Of a stretch of 62,712 nt of DNA, positions 10,297 through 20,661 are shown piece after piece (the stretch's first letter is position 1; every line of letters starts with the position of its first letter). Made by a program: the position numbers and the translations under genes. Below the pieces are notes generated by a model. The model was not told where the DNA came from. It did no database searches and saw nothing but the letters and a program-made list of their open reading frames with translations. The DNA is from Triparma columacea (Eukaryota > Sar > Bolidophyceae > Parmales > Triparmaceae). The stretch is taken from contig BRYA01000364.1 of NCBI GenBank assembly GCA_030267965.1, positions 1 to 62,712 on the forward strand, given 5' to 3'.

Positions 10297-11865
10297 CTAT
10301 TCCCATTGCAGCTTCAATTCCTCTCTTCCTCTCTCCTTTTCCCCTCCGTCCGCTATCTTCATCCGCTTGATCGCCGAGCTTGGCGAGTGTTCAGTGCTCG
10401 AGATCTCAATGATTTCTGCTCTCTTCTTCTGTGGTGATGGCGTTCTAAGATCAATGACATTATCAGCACCGAACATGTCTACATTATCGGCACCGAACAT
10501 GTCTCTGGATTCATTCCCTTTCCCCTCCCCTATTCTACAGTTCTTAACGCCATTCGCCTCTAAGACCTCCCCGACCCTGGCCCCGTCAACCTGCTCGTAT
10601 AAGCTCCCGTTTTCAGCAGCCCCTAATTCTTCGTCGTTCATTCCGAATTCGAAATCATCGAACATGTCAAAGTTGTCCTCCCCCCCAAAATCTCCCTCCA
10701 CGAAATCGTTCTTCTTCCCCACCTCCTCCTTGCCGATCTCCCCTTCCTCCGCCCCCTCTTCTTCCTCCTCCTCGTAGTCCTCCTCCTTCTCCTCTTCCTC
10801 CTCCTCCTTGTAGTCCTCCTCCTCCTCCTCTTCGTCCATCAAGTTTTCATAGCTATGCGGCATCTCCTCAAGTCCTAAAATCTCCGGCGCCATCCCTGCC
10901 GGCAGACTATTATACTCCGGGAAAAGCCGGGCAAACCTCTTGTCAGTGGTGTAGTCAAGGACCCGTTGGGAGGGGAAGAAAACACGGAGACCGCAAGAGG
11001 ACCATTCAGAGGAGTTAAGGAGCAGGTACAAACCTGAGGGGGGGGGCTGGGTGAGTTTGAAACGAAACCCTCTCTCTCTCTCTCGCTCTCCCCTCCCTCC
11101 CCAAAACACTCACTCTTGAGCTTGACGGCCGGTCCCCTCCTGTACCTCAGCTTCTTGCACTCCTCCTTCCCTATCATTGGGTACAGGAACCTGCTGCTCT
11201 TGAAGCTCTTCTGCCAGTGCCACTCGAAGACCAGGGCGTCCCTCTTGGTTAGGAAACCGTGGACGACGCAGAGGAACTCCCAGGGACGACCGCGGATACG
11301 AGTTCGCTTGGCACCGCCCTTTATTAGACCGTTGTGCCGTCGAAGTCTTGGAGGGGGGAGAGAGGGGGGGGGGGGGGGAGAGTGAGCGAGCGAGGCAAAA
11401 GCATATAACAATTTCCCACCGATCTCCCACCATTCTTCTTCCCCCACCGTAGAACCCCCTGCTTTGCAACACCTCCCCCAAACACCCTTTCCTCTCTCCT
11501 CACCTCAATGTCGGGTTTGTTGTGAAGCCTACGTACGTGGACTCTGGGTTGCTTGGGTTGGTTGAGCGCAGACAGTAGCAGTGATAGTGTTTAGTCTTCT
11601 TGGCATCTGAGGTTGGTTTGGTTGTCGTTGTCTCTTCTTTGTCTCTGTCTAAGCCAGATTCTTCTTCGAGCTGTGATTGAGTATCTGATTGAGTGTCTAA
11701 TTGAGTATCTAATTGAGTATCTAATTGTCCCTTCATCCTCCCCTCAGTCCTTGCGAGTCCTTGTTGTTTGTGTTTATTCAATGAGGAGACGACTTGTGTG
11801 AATTGTATGGTGATTTTTGGTAAAAGTATAATGAGAAGAATGAGAATATATGTTTGTATTGTCAT
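10297..11865 (-). CDS. GIY-YIG structure-specific endonuclease, SLX1-like
   Basis: Three exons, 11865-11504, 11346-11114 and 11033-10297 (443 residues), with consistent phases 2 and 1. The nuclease domain runs from HYHCYCLRSTNP through STYVGFTTNPTLR (exon 1) into LRRHNGLIKGGAKRTR, RPWEFLCVVHGF and ALVFEWHWQ (exon 2). This is the pattern of the SLX1 catalytic subunit, which cuts branched DNA (Holliday junctions, flaps) with SLX4. The metal-binding Glu of EWHWQ is present. Unlike typical SLX1, I see no C-terminal RING/PHD cysteines. Instead there is a very acidic tail (long EEEE stretches) with two DMFGADNV copies. The N-terminus has a hydrophobic stretch (YILILLIILLPKITI) that might be an organelle or membrane signal. 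Exon 1 also contains QLDT repeats. Confidence 0.8.
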
Positions 11866-11940
11866 ATACGGTGTTTGAAGGTTGATTAAATGGAGTAAAA
11901 TGGATCTTTGGGAAATTCTAATTTTTGCCCAAAAAAGGAC
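11866..11940. promoter_or_regulatory. 75-bp divergent promoter region
   Basis: The ATG of the SLX1-like gene (11865, minus) and the ATG of the plastid-type protein (11941, plus) are only 75 bp apart, so the two genes must share regulatory DNA. The spacer is A/T-rich. No defined motif is claimed. Confidence 0.6.
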
Positions 11941-13956
11941 ATGATCATACTACGACTTCTAGCCGCTTACACCTACCTAGTATCTACATATGGGTTTGTA
12001 TATCCAAATTCTTGTACATCGTGTCTAAAAAGAGGGCTGAAAAGAGGAATCACACTACCCCATTCTGACACGAGCACTCTTGGGATCTCTTCTTACGCCA
12101 AGATTAACCGACCTGCGCCTTCTATACAACTCAAATCGACTTCTAAGTCTATTAACTCGCTTCTAAACGACAATGTACCACCAGAGAATGTCCTAAAAGG
12201 CGTAGAGAAGGCTGGCTACCTCCTCACAGCCCCCGACCTTGCAGCAGCTTCAGGTTGTGACCTGGCCACCGCCTCGCGTTCGCTTGTCTCGCTCAGCGCC
12301 CTAACAGGCGCGGACCTCAAGGTGTCCGAGGACGGCGACATAACGTACAAGTTCCCCCCCAACTTCAGGGAGGTCCTTAGCAGGAACAGCGTCAAGGCCA
12401 AGGCCATGCTATACGTCAGCAGGAACAGGTCCAAGATCGAGCACGCGGGGAAGGTGGCTTTCGGGGTCACCCTCATTGCTTCCCTCGCCATCGTCGCTAC
12501 CACCCTCATCGCGATATCGTCCAGCTCAAGCAGTGACGACGACAGAAGACGGGACGACAGGCGGAGGGGGGGCATGGGGGGCTTCGGTAACATCCTGGGC
12601 CCCAGCCCGTTCGACTTCTGGTACTACAGGCCTTACAGGACTTACTACGTGTACGGTTCTCCGAGGGTCAGGGGGAGGGAGGAGATGGGTTTCCTCGAGA
12701 GTGTGTTCAGTTACGTCTTCGGGGACGGCGACCCCAACGGGCAGCTCGAAGAGGTCAGGGTCCGGGGTGCGGCCCGGGTGATCCGGGAGAGCGGGGGCGC
12801 AGTGACCGCAGAGCAGCTCGCACCCTTTGTGGACATTGGGGACGGCATCACGGGGGAGGAGCTTTACGTAGACGAGAGCTTCGTGCTACCCATTGTCAGC
12901 CAGCTGGGGGGGAGGCCGGAAGTCACGGAAGACGGCGACATCGTGTACGTGTTCGAGGAACTTCAGAAGACGGGGCTGGGGAAGGAGGAGTTGAGCAAGC
13001 TCATGGGGGTAGGGAGCGAGGAGGAGTACGAGGAGGCCATGGAGGCCAGGAGCATGGTCAAGCTACCAGAAGAAATTGTGGAGGTGAGGGTGGAGGGGAT
13101 GGGGAAAAGGAGCGGGGAGGGGGGGCGACGAAGGCTGCTCCTCCTCATGCTAACGAGACGGGGCTAACCAACTTCCTTCGCTCCCCCCACCTCGCCTCAC
13201 TGACCCTTTCCCCTTTTCCGTCTCAGGTCCCCTACTCATTTTCTAGCGCCAGTGACGTTAACAAGGTCCTCGCCTCCGTCTTCGGCGTCCTGAACCTAGG
13301 CGGTGTCCTGTACTTGGGCCAGGTCTTCAGCAGCCCCGCCCTCCAGTCCGTCCAGCTCGGTGGCTACATCGGTGCCGTCAAGGTCCTGATGCCGTTCCTC
13401 CTAACCTACGCGGTAGCGTTCAACGCGATCCCGGTTATCAGGGCCATCTGGAACAAGGTGGAGAACAAGAAGATCGCAAAGAGGAACCAAACTAGGAGGT
13501 TGTGGAGGGCCATGCTGGAGGGGGAGGGGGGCAACGTTAGGAGGAAACTCAGGGCTGCCAAGGTGAGAACGGGGAAATGGAGGAGGGGGGGTGGGAGGGA
13601 AGGAGCGAAGGGGCGAAAGAGCGAAGCAATGACGTGATGCGAAGCCATCATAAGAATCAAGGTTATTCATCCCCTCACCTTGCCCCTCGCTGCTCCTCCT
13701 TGTCCCTCACCGCTCCTATTTCACGCCCGTTTCTTTATANNNNNNNNNNNNNNNNNNNNNNNNNNNNNNNNNCCCCCCCCCCGGTCGCTTCTTCCCTCAA
13801 CTCCTGCAGAAATTTGCTCTAGAAATCAAGAGCATCGGGAGCAAGAGGGAAATATTTGACAGCGGCAAGGAAGTGTTGGAGAGCCAGAAAGATATGGAGA
13901 TGCAGTCCCTCGAGCAGTTCGACGCGAAGCTAAGGGATGAATATGACCAAGTGTGA
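11941..13956 (+). CDS. Plastid-envelope-type membrane protein (At5g03900-like)
   Basis: Exons 11941-13083, 13227-13562 and 13810-13956, all phase 0, give 541 residues. The ATG at 11941 gives a signal peptide (MIILRLLAAYTYLVSTYG) followed by FVYP, the Phe-led cleavage pattern of complex-plastid targeting. Next come a winged-helix-like pair (LTAPDLAAASGCDLATASRSL, then GAVTAEQLAPFVDIGDG), a membrane helix (VTLIASLAIVATTLIAI), a glycine- and tyrosine-rich loop, and a second membrane region (VLMPFLLTYAVAFNAIPVIRAIW). The C-terminus is helical (KFALEIKSIGSKREIF). The order resembles the plant chloroplast protein At5g03900, labelled as an iron-sulfur cluster-related family; that match is from memory, and its function is poorly known. 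The second intron contains a 33-N gap. Confidence 0.7.
13740..13772. other. Assembly gap (33 N) in an intron
   Basis: The gap lies in intron 2 of the plastid-type protein gene, next to a long C-run. It does not affect the coding frame. Confidence 0.95.
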
Positions 13957-14179
13957 GAATACTAAAGTTTTTGGAATTTTTATCTGTGGCAATGCCCAAC
14001 TTCCATTCGGACTTTTTCCAGGACAACTGCTTTGCACGGAGATTTCCTTAAAGCTTCTTCCCTCCCCGCGCAAGAATTCGACTTCTCGCAATCCTCCGTC
14101 TCCCAAATCGCTCTTTGGCATACTGTTCCGATACCCATTCACCCCTTCGGCTTGAACTCCCTCTCCTCCTGGTCCTCCC

Positions 14180-15696
14180 ATGGCGGAAGTCCACACCGAA
14201 GCAACAATTAATTCCAGCATCTCCTCCGCAGAGATGAAAAAGCAGTCCAGAAAGGCTCATCGCGCTACCCGTCACATGGGAGGGCATACGTTTGTGAAGA
14301 CGGTGGTTACTCCTGGATCTATAGGCAACATATCTGCTGCAGAAGTTTTCAGTGCCAAGGACCTCGAGAGCATTGAGAGGTGCATGGGAGGCCCAACGAC
14401 AGGACAATTTATGAAGGCGAGGAACGGGGTTACGCACTTCATCCTGGATGAACCCGACGAGGTGAGGGGTGGAGGGGGGAGGGAAGGGAAGTGGGGAGGG
14501 GAGGGGAGAGGGGGGACTCAGTGTGTGGAGTGTTGCTTACGTGAACGTATACTATTGCTTACGTGAACGTAAGCAACACTCCACACTCAGTTGCCCTCTT
14601 TAGCTCTCGCCAAATCTAACCGCTACCCCCCCCCCCTTACACCCCCTCCAACCCATCAGTCCGTCGCCAAATCTCCTCGGCAAATAGTCTGTTGCGCCCA
14701 CGGCTTGGGAACCAATCTCCACGTTTACGACGCACTCGCCTCCGACCTTGTGAAAGAGGGGTTTACCGTTTTAAGGTATGAGTACTTCAACCATGGTTTC
14801 AGTAAGTCTGACGACCCATTTTTGGTCATGGATGAGAATGTTATGGTTACACAAGTGGAGGATCTGTTTAGTCATGTGCTGGAGGATGGTGAGCCAGTGA
14901 GCTATTTCGTGGGTCACTCGACTGGTGGTGTCGTTGCAATTCAAGGTGAGAAGGGTGGTCACTAAACTCAAAACCCTCTCTATGTCATCCGTCGCCGCAA
15001 CCTTCGTTGCCCTAGACTTCTGGAACCCTAACACCATTTTCCTGCCTCTCCCCACCAGCCGCTCGATCCTTAACCGAACGTAAGATTGAAAAGATAGGCC
15101 TCGTTTCACCGGCGATCTGGGCGAACAAACCATTACTTGCCAAATTAGCTGACCGTGTTCCCTCATTCTTGTTTAACCTCATGAAGTGGGGCTTCAGGTG
15201 AGAATTGCGTCTATAATTGAAGAGAGGAGAACGCACGCACACACTCACCGTAATTCTCCGCAACCCCCCTTGTAGGCCGCTGAACCATGCCGTCGCGGAT
15301 TCCTACATGCAGAACGTCCATATCGCCTTTGCTAGAGATAAAAAGACTAAAAAGTACAGGCACGAAGTTGCCTACAAGCAGGCCCTCAGTAACACAAAAA
15401 ATACCTTCAAGATTCACCCGTTCTACACTGCGGGGATTATGAGTATCTCCAACTTTTACCTCAACATAAAGCTCCTCCCGGTGTGGCGTAAATACCTCAA
15501 AGAAGTGGCTAAAAATGGCGTCAAGATGCTCGTCGTCTACGGCGACGAGGACGTAGTTGTCCCCAACCTCGGGACCCTCTCAAGCATCGATAACGTTGAG
15601 TGCTCCACTTTGAAGCAACAGGGGCATGAGTGCTTCTACGAGGACACTTCAACGATCAGCCCCATTTTGGCCAAATTCTTTTCCGGTGGCGAGTAA
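14180..15696 (+). CDS. Alpha/beta hydrolase
   Basis: Four exons (14180-14461, 14660-14945, 15059-15197, 15276-15696) give 375 residues with matching phases 0, 1 and 2. The core fold is clear: IVCCAHGLGTN (oxyanion-hole region), LRYEYFNHGFS, the nucleophile elbow GHSTGG (Ser about 181), VVYGDEDVVVP (Asp about 326) and QGHECF (His about 353). This completes a Ser-Asp-His triad. The N-terminal 95 residues carry no known domain and have a basic start (KKQSRKAHRATRH). The substrate is unknown; monoglyceride lipase- or esterase-type activity is typical of such proteins. No clear targeting signal. Intron 1 contains a perfect hairpin (separate entry). Confidence 0.85.
14516..14591. repeat. Perfect hairpin flanked by 7-bp direct repeats, inside an intron
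   Basis: Arms of 19 bp at 14524-14542 and 14567-14585 are exact reverse complements. The loop contains a second perfect palindrome (14556-14577, ttgcttacgt/acgtaagcaa). ACTCAGT occurs directly on both outer edges (14516-14522 and 14585-14591), as a target-site duplication would. It lies in intron 1 of the alpha/beta hydrolase gene. Confidence 0.8.
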
Positions 15697-15876
15697 TTAG
15701 GTGTAAGGGCCCCCTGCATGTTAATGTAATGTTAGGGTTACTTTTTAAGAAGAACTACAATGTATGTTTGGGGTGTAATATGATTACCAAAGGAGAGCTC
15801 TCCCTCAATAATAAATGTCGCGTTTCGACGATAAATGTTTTCTTTTCCTCGTAACTTTGGCGCAGTTGTTGTTTAA

Positions 15877-16968
15877 TCAGTTCTTCTCGACCGTGTAATA
15901 GACTGCACTGCTACTCAAAAAAGTGACACTATCGACCCACTCCAGAGGCTGTGCTCGTGCCTCCTCTACCTCAACCTCGTAGACTGCGCTCCTCTTCCCC
16001 TCCCTAAACTCATCGACCCCGTCAAATCTCGAGACCAAATACGTCCCCGAAGCAAGCCCACTATCCACTCCAATAAGCAAAGTGGCTTGGAAAATCGCTG
16101 GATCATTCCCTTCGCGAATATCCGGCTCTGAAGTTGAGTTAACGAGGAGTGCAGTCGGGACGCTCATAATGGGGTCGAACCCCAACCCATCAAGCCCAGT
16201 GATTGCAGTTCCGTACGTTATGTTGCTATTGATGCAAGGGAACATTTCATTCTGCTTCCACTCCGTCCCCGCGTCTGCGCAATTGCCCTTCATGTTAGTG
16301 TCGTCCAGGATGGAAGCAAACGTCCTGAAGTACCCGAGGTTGTCTTGGCCGTCGGGTCCGTAGTCGCTCCCGTGCACTACGATATCATCGTCGTAAATAG
16401 CCTCGTCGGTAAGCGGGTGTTTGGAGTAGATCTTAAAGAAGGGCTCAATGTGATCGAAGTAGAGCGCCGTGCCGTCGTCTTGAGGGATGTAGTGCTCATC
16501 CCCTGCACACAGGACAAACTGCACGATGCCTGCTCCACGCACAAGCTGCTTCTTCATCCATTGAAGGTAGGCATTGCCTTGAGGCAATGCGGTAGAGGAG
16601 GAATCCCACGAGTCGTAAGTTAGCGAGAGGGCCTCCAAGGCGGGCAAGATGTTCTCGGTAGATATTTCGTACCCCAAGGTTTCATCTCCATGAGATCCTG
16701 ACTGCTCTGGTGCATGCTTCCTGACAATGTCTTGGGAAATGTAGGCACCATACGTCATTGCAATACTCTGAATCGACAATGCTCCGCAGAAGCCCCCCGA
16801 TTCAACCCACTGGGAGCGAGGGACAAGCTCAGTACGACCGCCAACATAGGGATAATCAGATGAAGAAGGCGGGGAGCAGGTCCCTGGGTAAACGCAGAGG
16901 GGATCGTCCGGGGAGGTGATGGCAAGGGCCGCGGAGACCAAGCAGGGGAGGACATAGGAGAGCTTCAT
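15877..16968 (-). CDS. Secreted peptidase C39-like protein
   Basis: A single exon encodes 363 residues with a signal peptide (MKLSYVLPCLVSAALAIT). Residues about 45-65 (WVESGGFCGALSIQSIAM) look like the Cys-containing helix of a papain-like/C39 fold. A later YFDHIEPFFKIY provides a candidate His. Several other cysteines (CVYPGTC, CAGDEHY, GNCADAG, FPCINSN) fit disulfides of a secreted protein. The family is found as hypothetical proteins in algae and fungi; peptidase activity is inference from the Cys/His placement. The gene converges with the hydrolase gene, with 180 bp between the two stops. Confidence 0.6.
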   Translation of the reverse strand: MKLSYVLPCLVSAALAITSPDDPLCVYPGTCSPPSSSDYPYVGGRTELVPRSQWVESGGFCGALSIQSIAMTYGAYISQDIVRKHAPEQSGSHGDETLGYEISTENILPALEALSLTYDSWDSSSTALPQGNAYLQWMKKQLVRGAGIVQFVLCAGDEHYIPQDDGTALYFDHIEPFFKIYSKHPLTDEAIYDDDIVVHGSDYGPDGQDNLGYFRTFASILDDTNMKGNCADAGTEWKQNEMFPCINSNITYGTAITGLDGLGFDPIMSVPTALLVNSTSEPDIREGNDPAIFQATLLIGVDSGLASGTYLVSRFDGVDEFREGKRSAVYEVEVEEARAQPLEWVDSVTFLSSSAVYYTVEKN

Positions 16969-17555
16969 GGCAATGAGAAATGAGATTGCTTGATAAATTT
17001 ACTGCCCGTTCTTCAATCTAACTTATTAAACACGAGAAATCAAATCCGACAAATTTTGTAAAAAAATTTAGTTGTGCGATTTGAATAGAACCAATATGTG
17101 AAATGTATTTTATTTATAAAAATTCATCCTCAGATATATACGAAGATATATCAAGTAGAATTACGAAAATAATTTCTTTACACGTGCAAGAATAACTCAT
17201 AATAACATATATTGTTATTACATGATAAAGTTTTATAATTAGGAGTTTATACTTGATTTTGACAAAAATTAAATTTTTTGACCAACATTCAAGTTTTCAT
17301 TTTTATCTATTTTATTTGATTCGATAAAATATATATAAATGATGATTAATTATGACAAAAAGAGATACTCATAACTTTAAACATAATTTCAAAACCGAAA
17401 AAAAATTGAGAAAATTTTCGTGGCAGTTTCTCTCCTCAGGGAAGGATCTTCGTGATCTTTCATTCACGATACTGCCATTTAACGGCCTTCATATTCACTA
17501 CATCTTTTTTTGCCCGTCAACGTCTTCGTTCATCTTCTTTTTTCTTCCATAGACG
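16969..17555. other. AT-rich divergent intergenic region
   Basis: About 590 bp, very A/T-rich (runs such as aaaatatatataaatg), between the C39-like gene and gatA, which point away from each other. It is the likely promoter region for both. No gene or RNA structure was recognised. Confidence 0.55.
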
Positions 17556-19256
17556 ATGAACCCTTCCCTTCGACACACACTTACTACCCTCCGATCGAGT
17601 TTCAAGAGTAAAAGTACAACACCAACCGCCGTTCTTGACAATGTCCTTTCCCAGTTTTACCAATCTGAATCCCCTCCCCTGAACCTGAACCATTTTACCC
17701 ATTCCTCTCCCATCGACCTCTCAAAGCTGAAGCAATTAGCATCAGAGTCCACTTCTAGGTATGCAGCTTGCGCTCCCCTTTCCTCCATCGACGGTGTCCC
17801 GATATCTATCAAGGCGAATATTTCGTTTCCCCCATATCCTGCCTCTGCCTCCTCTAAAATGCTCGAGCCTTATATTCCTCCTTTCTCTGCCGATGTGGTG
17901 CAAGCCCTGAAAGCTGGCGGCGCAATTTTGGTCGGTCAGACGAACATGGACGAGTTTGGTATGGGCTCTGCAACTACGAATAGCGCGATGGGTCCCTCGA
18001 TAAATCCTCTCCCCCACCTTCACCCTCCTGCTTCCTCCTCCCCTCCAAACCTTACTCCAGGAGGTTCTTCTGGCGGATCTGCCTCCTCCGTCGCCTGGCG
18101 TTCCTCGTTCGCCTCGATAGGTTCCGACACTGGTGGTTCCGTCCGTCTCCCTGCAGCTCACACCAACACCACAGGCTTCAAGCCCACTTATGGCTCGATA
18201 TCGCGTTTCGGCCTCATCCCTTACGCTTCGTCGCTCGATACGATAGGCCTGATCGCCCCAACACCGTCTGACACGAAGCTACTCTTTGATGTCCTGCGGG
18301 GTCAAAGTCCCAACGATCCCACCTCAATAGAATCTTCCCTCCCCCCCTCCTCCCCCGCCCCACTGGACTGGTCTACCATCTCCGTCTGTCTCCCCTCAGC
18401 CTACTCCGTCGAGGAGATGCCCCCCTCCGTCCTTCATATTTGGAACGAGACTGCCGAGTGCTTGGCTTCTCTCGGATCGAGGTACGAGTTGCGTTTGTTG
18501 GTTTATTTAACCCGTTTTTGTAACGGATTAATAATTTGCTGCGGGTCAACATGAGCTAACCCCCCCCCCCCCCCCTGATCGTAGGGTGGATGTACTCGGC
18601 GACGACGTCCTATCGTCCTCAACCGTCCGTACATCCCTCGCCGCCTACTACGTGATCGCCTGCGCCGAGGCCTCCTCCAACCTCTCCAAGTACGACGGCG
18701 TCCGCTACGGCTCCAGGGCCAGGGACGAGGCCGTGAATTACGACGAGGAGTACTCGAGGACAAGGGAGGAGTTCTTCGGCCCGGAGGTCAAGCGCAGGAT
18801 AGCCTGCGGAGACGCGGTGCTGGCGAGGGAGGGCTCCCACTACCTCAAGGCTAACATTCTTAGGAACAAACTCAGGGACTCGCTTAACACCGCGCTAGAA
18901 CAGTTCGACTTCATACTCATACCCACGCAGACCTCCCCTCCCTTCAATCTGGACGACCCTGACGTGAAGATCGATCAGAACGAGGTGCGTCATGTTGTTC
19001 TTTGTCTGCTGCTGCCCTTTGTAAACAAAAAAGTAAATTGCTAACCCCCTTTTTCGCCCTCGTGCAGATGATGTCCAACGATCTCATGACTGTAGGATCA
19101 TCTCTCGCCGGTCTCCCCTCTATATCCATTCCCGTTACCTCCCCTTCGGGGCCGGATTTTTGGGTAGGCATGCAGCTTATAGGTAGACACGGAGACGACG
19201 ACAGGCTCCTACAGGCAGCGGAATCATTGTACTTGAAGATGGCGGAGGGTCACTAA
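17556..19256 (+). CDS. gatA: Glutamyl-tRNA(Gln) amidotransferase subunit A
   Basis: Three exons (17556-18481, 18585-18984, 19068-19256) give 504 residues. The amidase signature is intact: GVPISIKANI (catalytic Lys), the glycine-serine block PGGSSGGSASSVA, and GSDTGGSVRLPAA with the cis-Ser and nucleophile Ser. The C-terminal half shows YDGVRYGSRA, GPEVKRRI, FILIPTQTSPPF and SLAGLPSISIPV. GatA releases ammonia from glutamine, which GatB uses to convert Glu-tRNA(Gln) to Gln-tRNA(Gln) in organelles. The N-terminus (MNPSLRHTLTTLRSSFKSKST) is basic and Ser/Thr-rich, like a mitochondrial presequence. Intron 1 contains a 16-C run just before its acceptor. The gene converges on the GST gene with only 46 bp between stops. 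Confidence 0.93.
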
Positions 19257-19302
19257 AAAATAGATTTTGTTAATGAGAATTAGTGATTAGGAAAGTAAAG
19301 GC

Positions 19303-20220
19303 TCACTTTGCATCCTCCCCAGGTCCCTGGTACGCCCCTCCCACGTCCTTCCACCCATACTCCTGTCCCTTCTGAAACCTCCCCCCTCCCGGTGTCGATC
19401 CGAACCTGGCTCGTTTGTTGTTGAACGGCAGTGTGTTGAGGTCAGAATGCAGGTAGTACTTGTTCCTCGGGTTGCTTTTGAAGGCTTCGTAGTGCTTCCT
19501 GACGTTGGGGAAACCCTCAAGGAGGTCACCGTCGGACAGGAAGGTCGAGAGGGTACAGTACTGGTCTATCATCTCGTAAAAGTGGAAGTCTGGGGAGGTG
19601 CACTTGGCACCAATGAGGAAGGGGCCGGAGCCCTGGACGCCCCCTAGGTGAAGCTCGAACTTCTGCAGTATGCCGTTCTTGCCTTTGACGCCCCGGAGCA
19701 GGTCCTTCCCGTCCTGCTCCGTTTTGTCGAAGTCTTGGCTGTACGAGTATTTGGTCATCTGGTTCCTAAGGTCCATTATCTCAGAAAGTAGCGTCTCACA
19801 CATCACAACCTCCTCCTCCGTTTCCCCCCACATCCCTAGCTTCCTCCCCAGGTAGCTCATGCACGCATTCGTTTGCGACACCACCCCCCTCTCCCCCGCC
19901 CTAACGTACGGCAGGTTGACGAAGGGGTTCCGCAGCTTGAGGTCCTTCTTGGGAGTGAACCAGGACCTGGCATCTAGAGCGCCGGTGGTGGAGTCCATGG
20001 ATACGTCGTAGCAGACGGACTCGAAGGGGACACCGGACCAGCATAACATCATGCGGATGGGCGCCCCAAGGCCCTTGATTGACCAGTAACCTGTGGAGAA
20101 ATGGATGACCTGAAGCGTGTGAGATGGATGTGAGATGGATGTGAGATGGATCTATTGAGTATTCCCTGGTTGAGTCCTTACCTTGGCCTTTTTGGGCTCG
20201 GTGGCATGGAGATCGGACAT
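19303..20220 (-). CDS. Glutathione S-transferase, Mu/Sigma type
   Basis: A tiny first exon, 20220-20182 (13 codons, MSDLHATEPKKAK), is spliced in phase 0 to 20109-19303, giving 281 residues. The acceptor at 20110 was preferred over one at 20096, because it restores VIHFSTGYWSIKGLGAPIRMMLCWSGVPFE in two pieces, the classic N-terminal thioredoxin fold with the catalytic Tyr of GYW. NPFVNLPYV supplies the cis-Pro and glutathione contacts, and the C-terminal helical domain follows (ACMSYLGRKLG, FLIGAKCTSPDFHFYEMI). The Lys/Arg-rich tail after residue 250 is longer than usual. It should conjugate glutathione to electrophiles in the cytosol. Confidence 0.88.
20119..20151. repeat. Three 11-bp tandem repeats in the GST intron
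   Basis: The unit gtgagatggat is repeated exactly at 20119, 20130 and 20141, within the single intron of the minus-strand GST gene. It is short and probably slippage-derived. Confidence 0.8.
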
Positions 20221-20661
20221 AGTGTGATAAATAGAGTTGTGGTGATTATTGTTTTATTTTGGTGACTGTTGGTTGATTTGTATGGACTTAAGACGATTGG
20301 ATAGTAAAGGTTTTATGATTTGTTGTTAGGTGTCTGGATAGATTTAGACACAAAGGTGTGGGAACCTTAGGCCCTACCTCCGCTTTTCCCTTTTCCCCAT
20401 CTCCCAAGAAACAGATTTATTTTGGCCATTTTAGTCTTTACTATAGGCTTTAGATACTCTTTATAACCGACCAAACTCATTTGAGAATACAAACAACGAT
20501 ACTACTACCTACACCACATCCAAACACATTGTAGATTTAGCTTAAATTTGGTCCCCAACAAAACTACATCGACCAAATCCTTAACTTTCAATCTCCTCCT
20601 CTCCATCTAAACATTCACACCATATCCTAACGCAAGCGTTGTAAGTACTATTACTATTTCT
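20221..20661. other. Divergent intergenic region
   Basis: 440 bp between the GST start (minus) and the first LRR gene (plus). It does not contain the conserved non-coding unit that flanks the LRR genes at 47-52 kb. No other feature was seen. Confidence 0.5.

Noticed and set aside
20096..20109. Alternative GST acceptor at 20096
   Set aside because: It gives a stop after 13 codons in the exon 1 phase; the acceptor at 20110 restores the conserved GST start.
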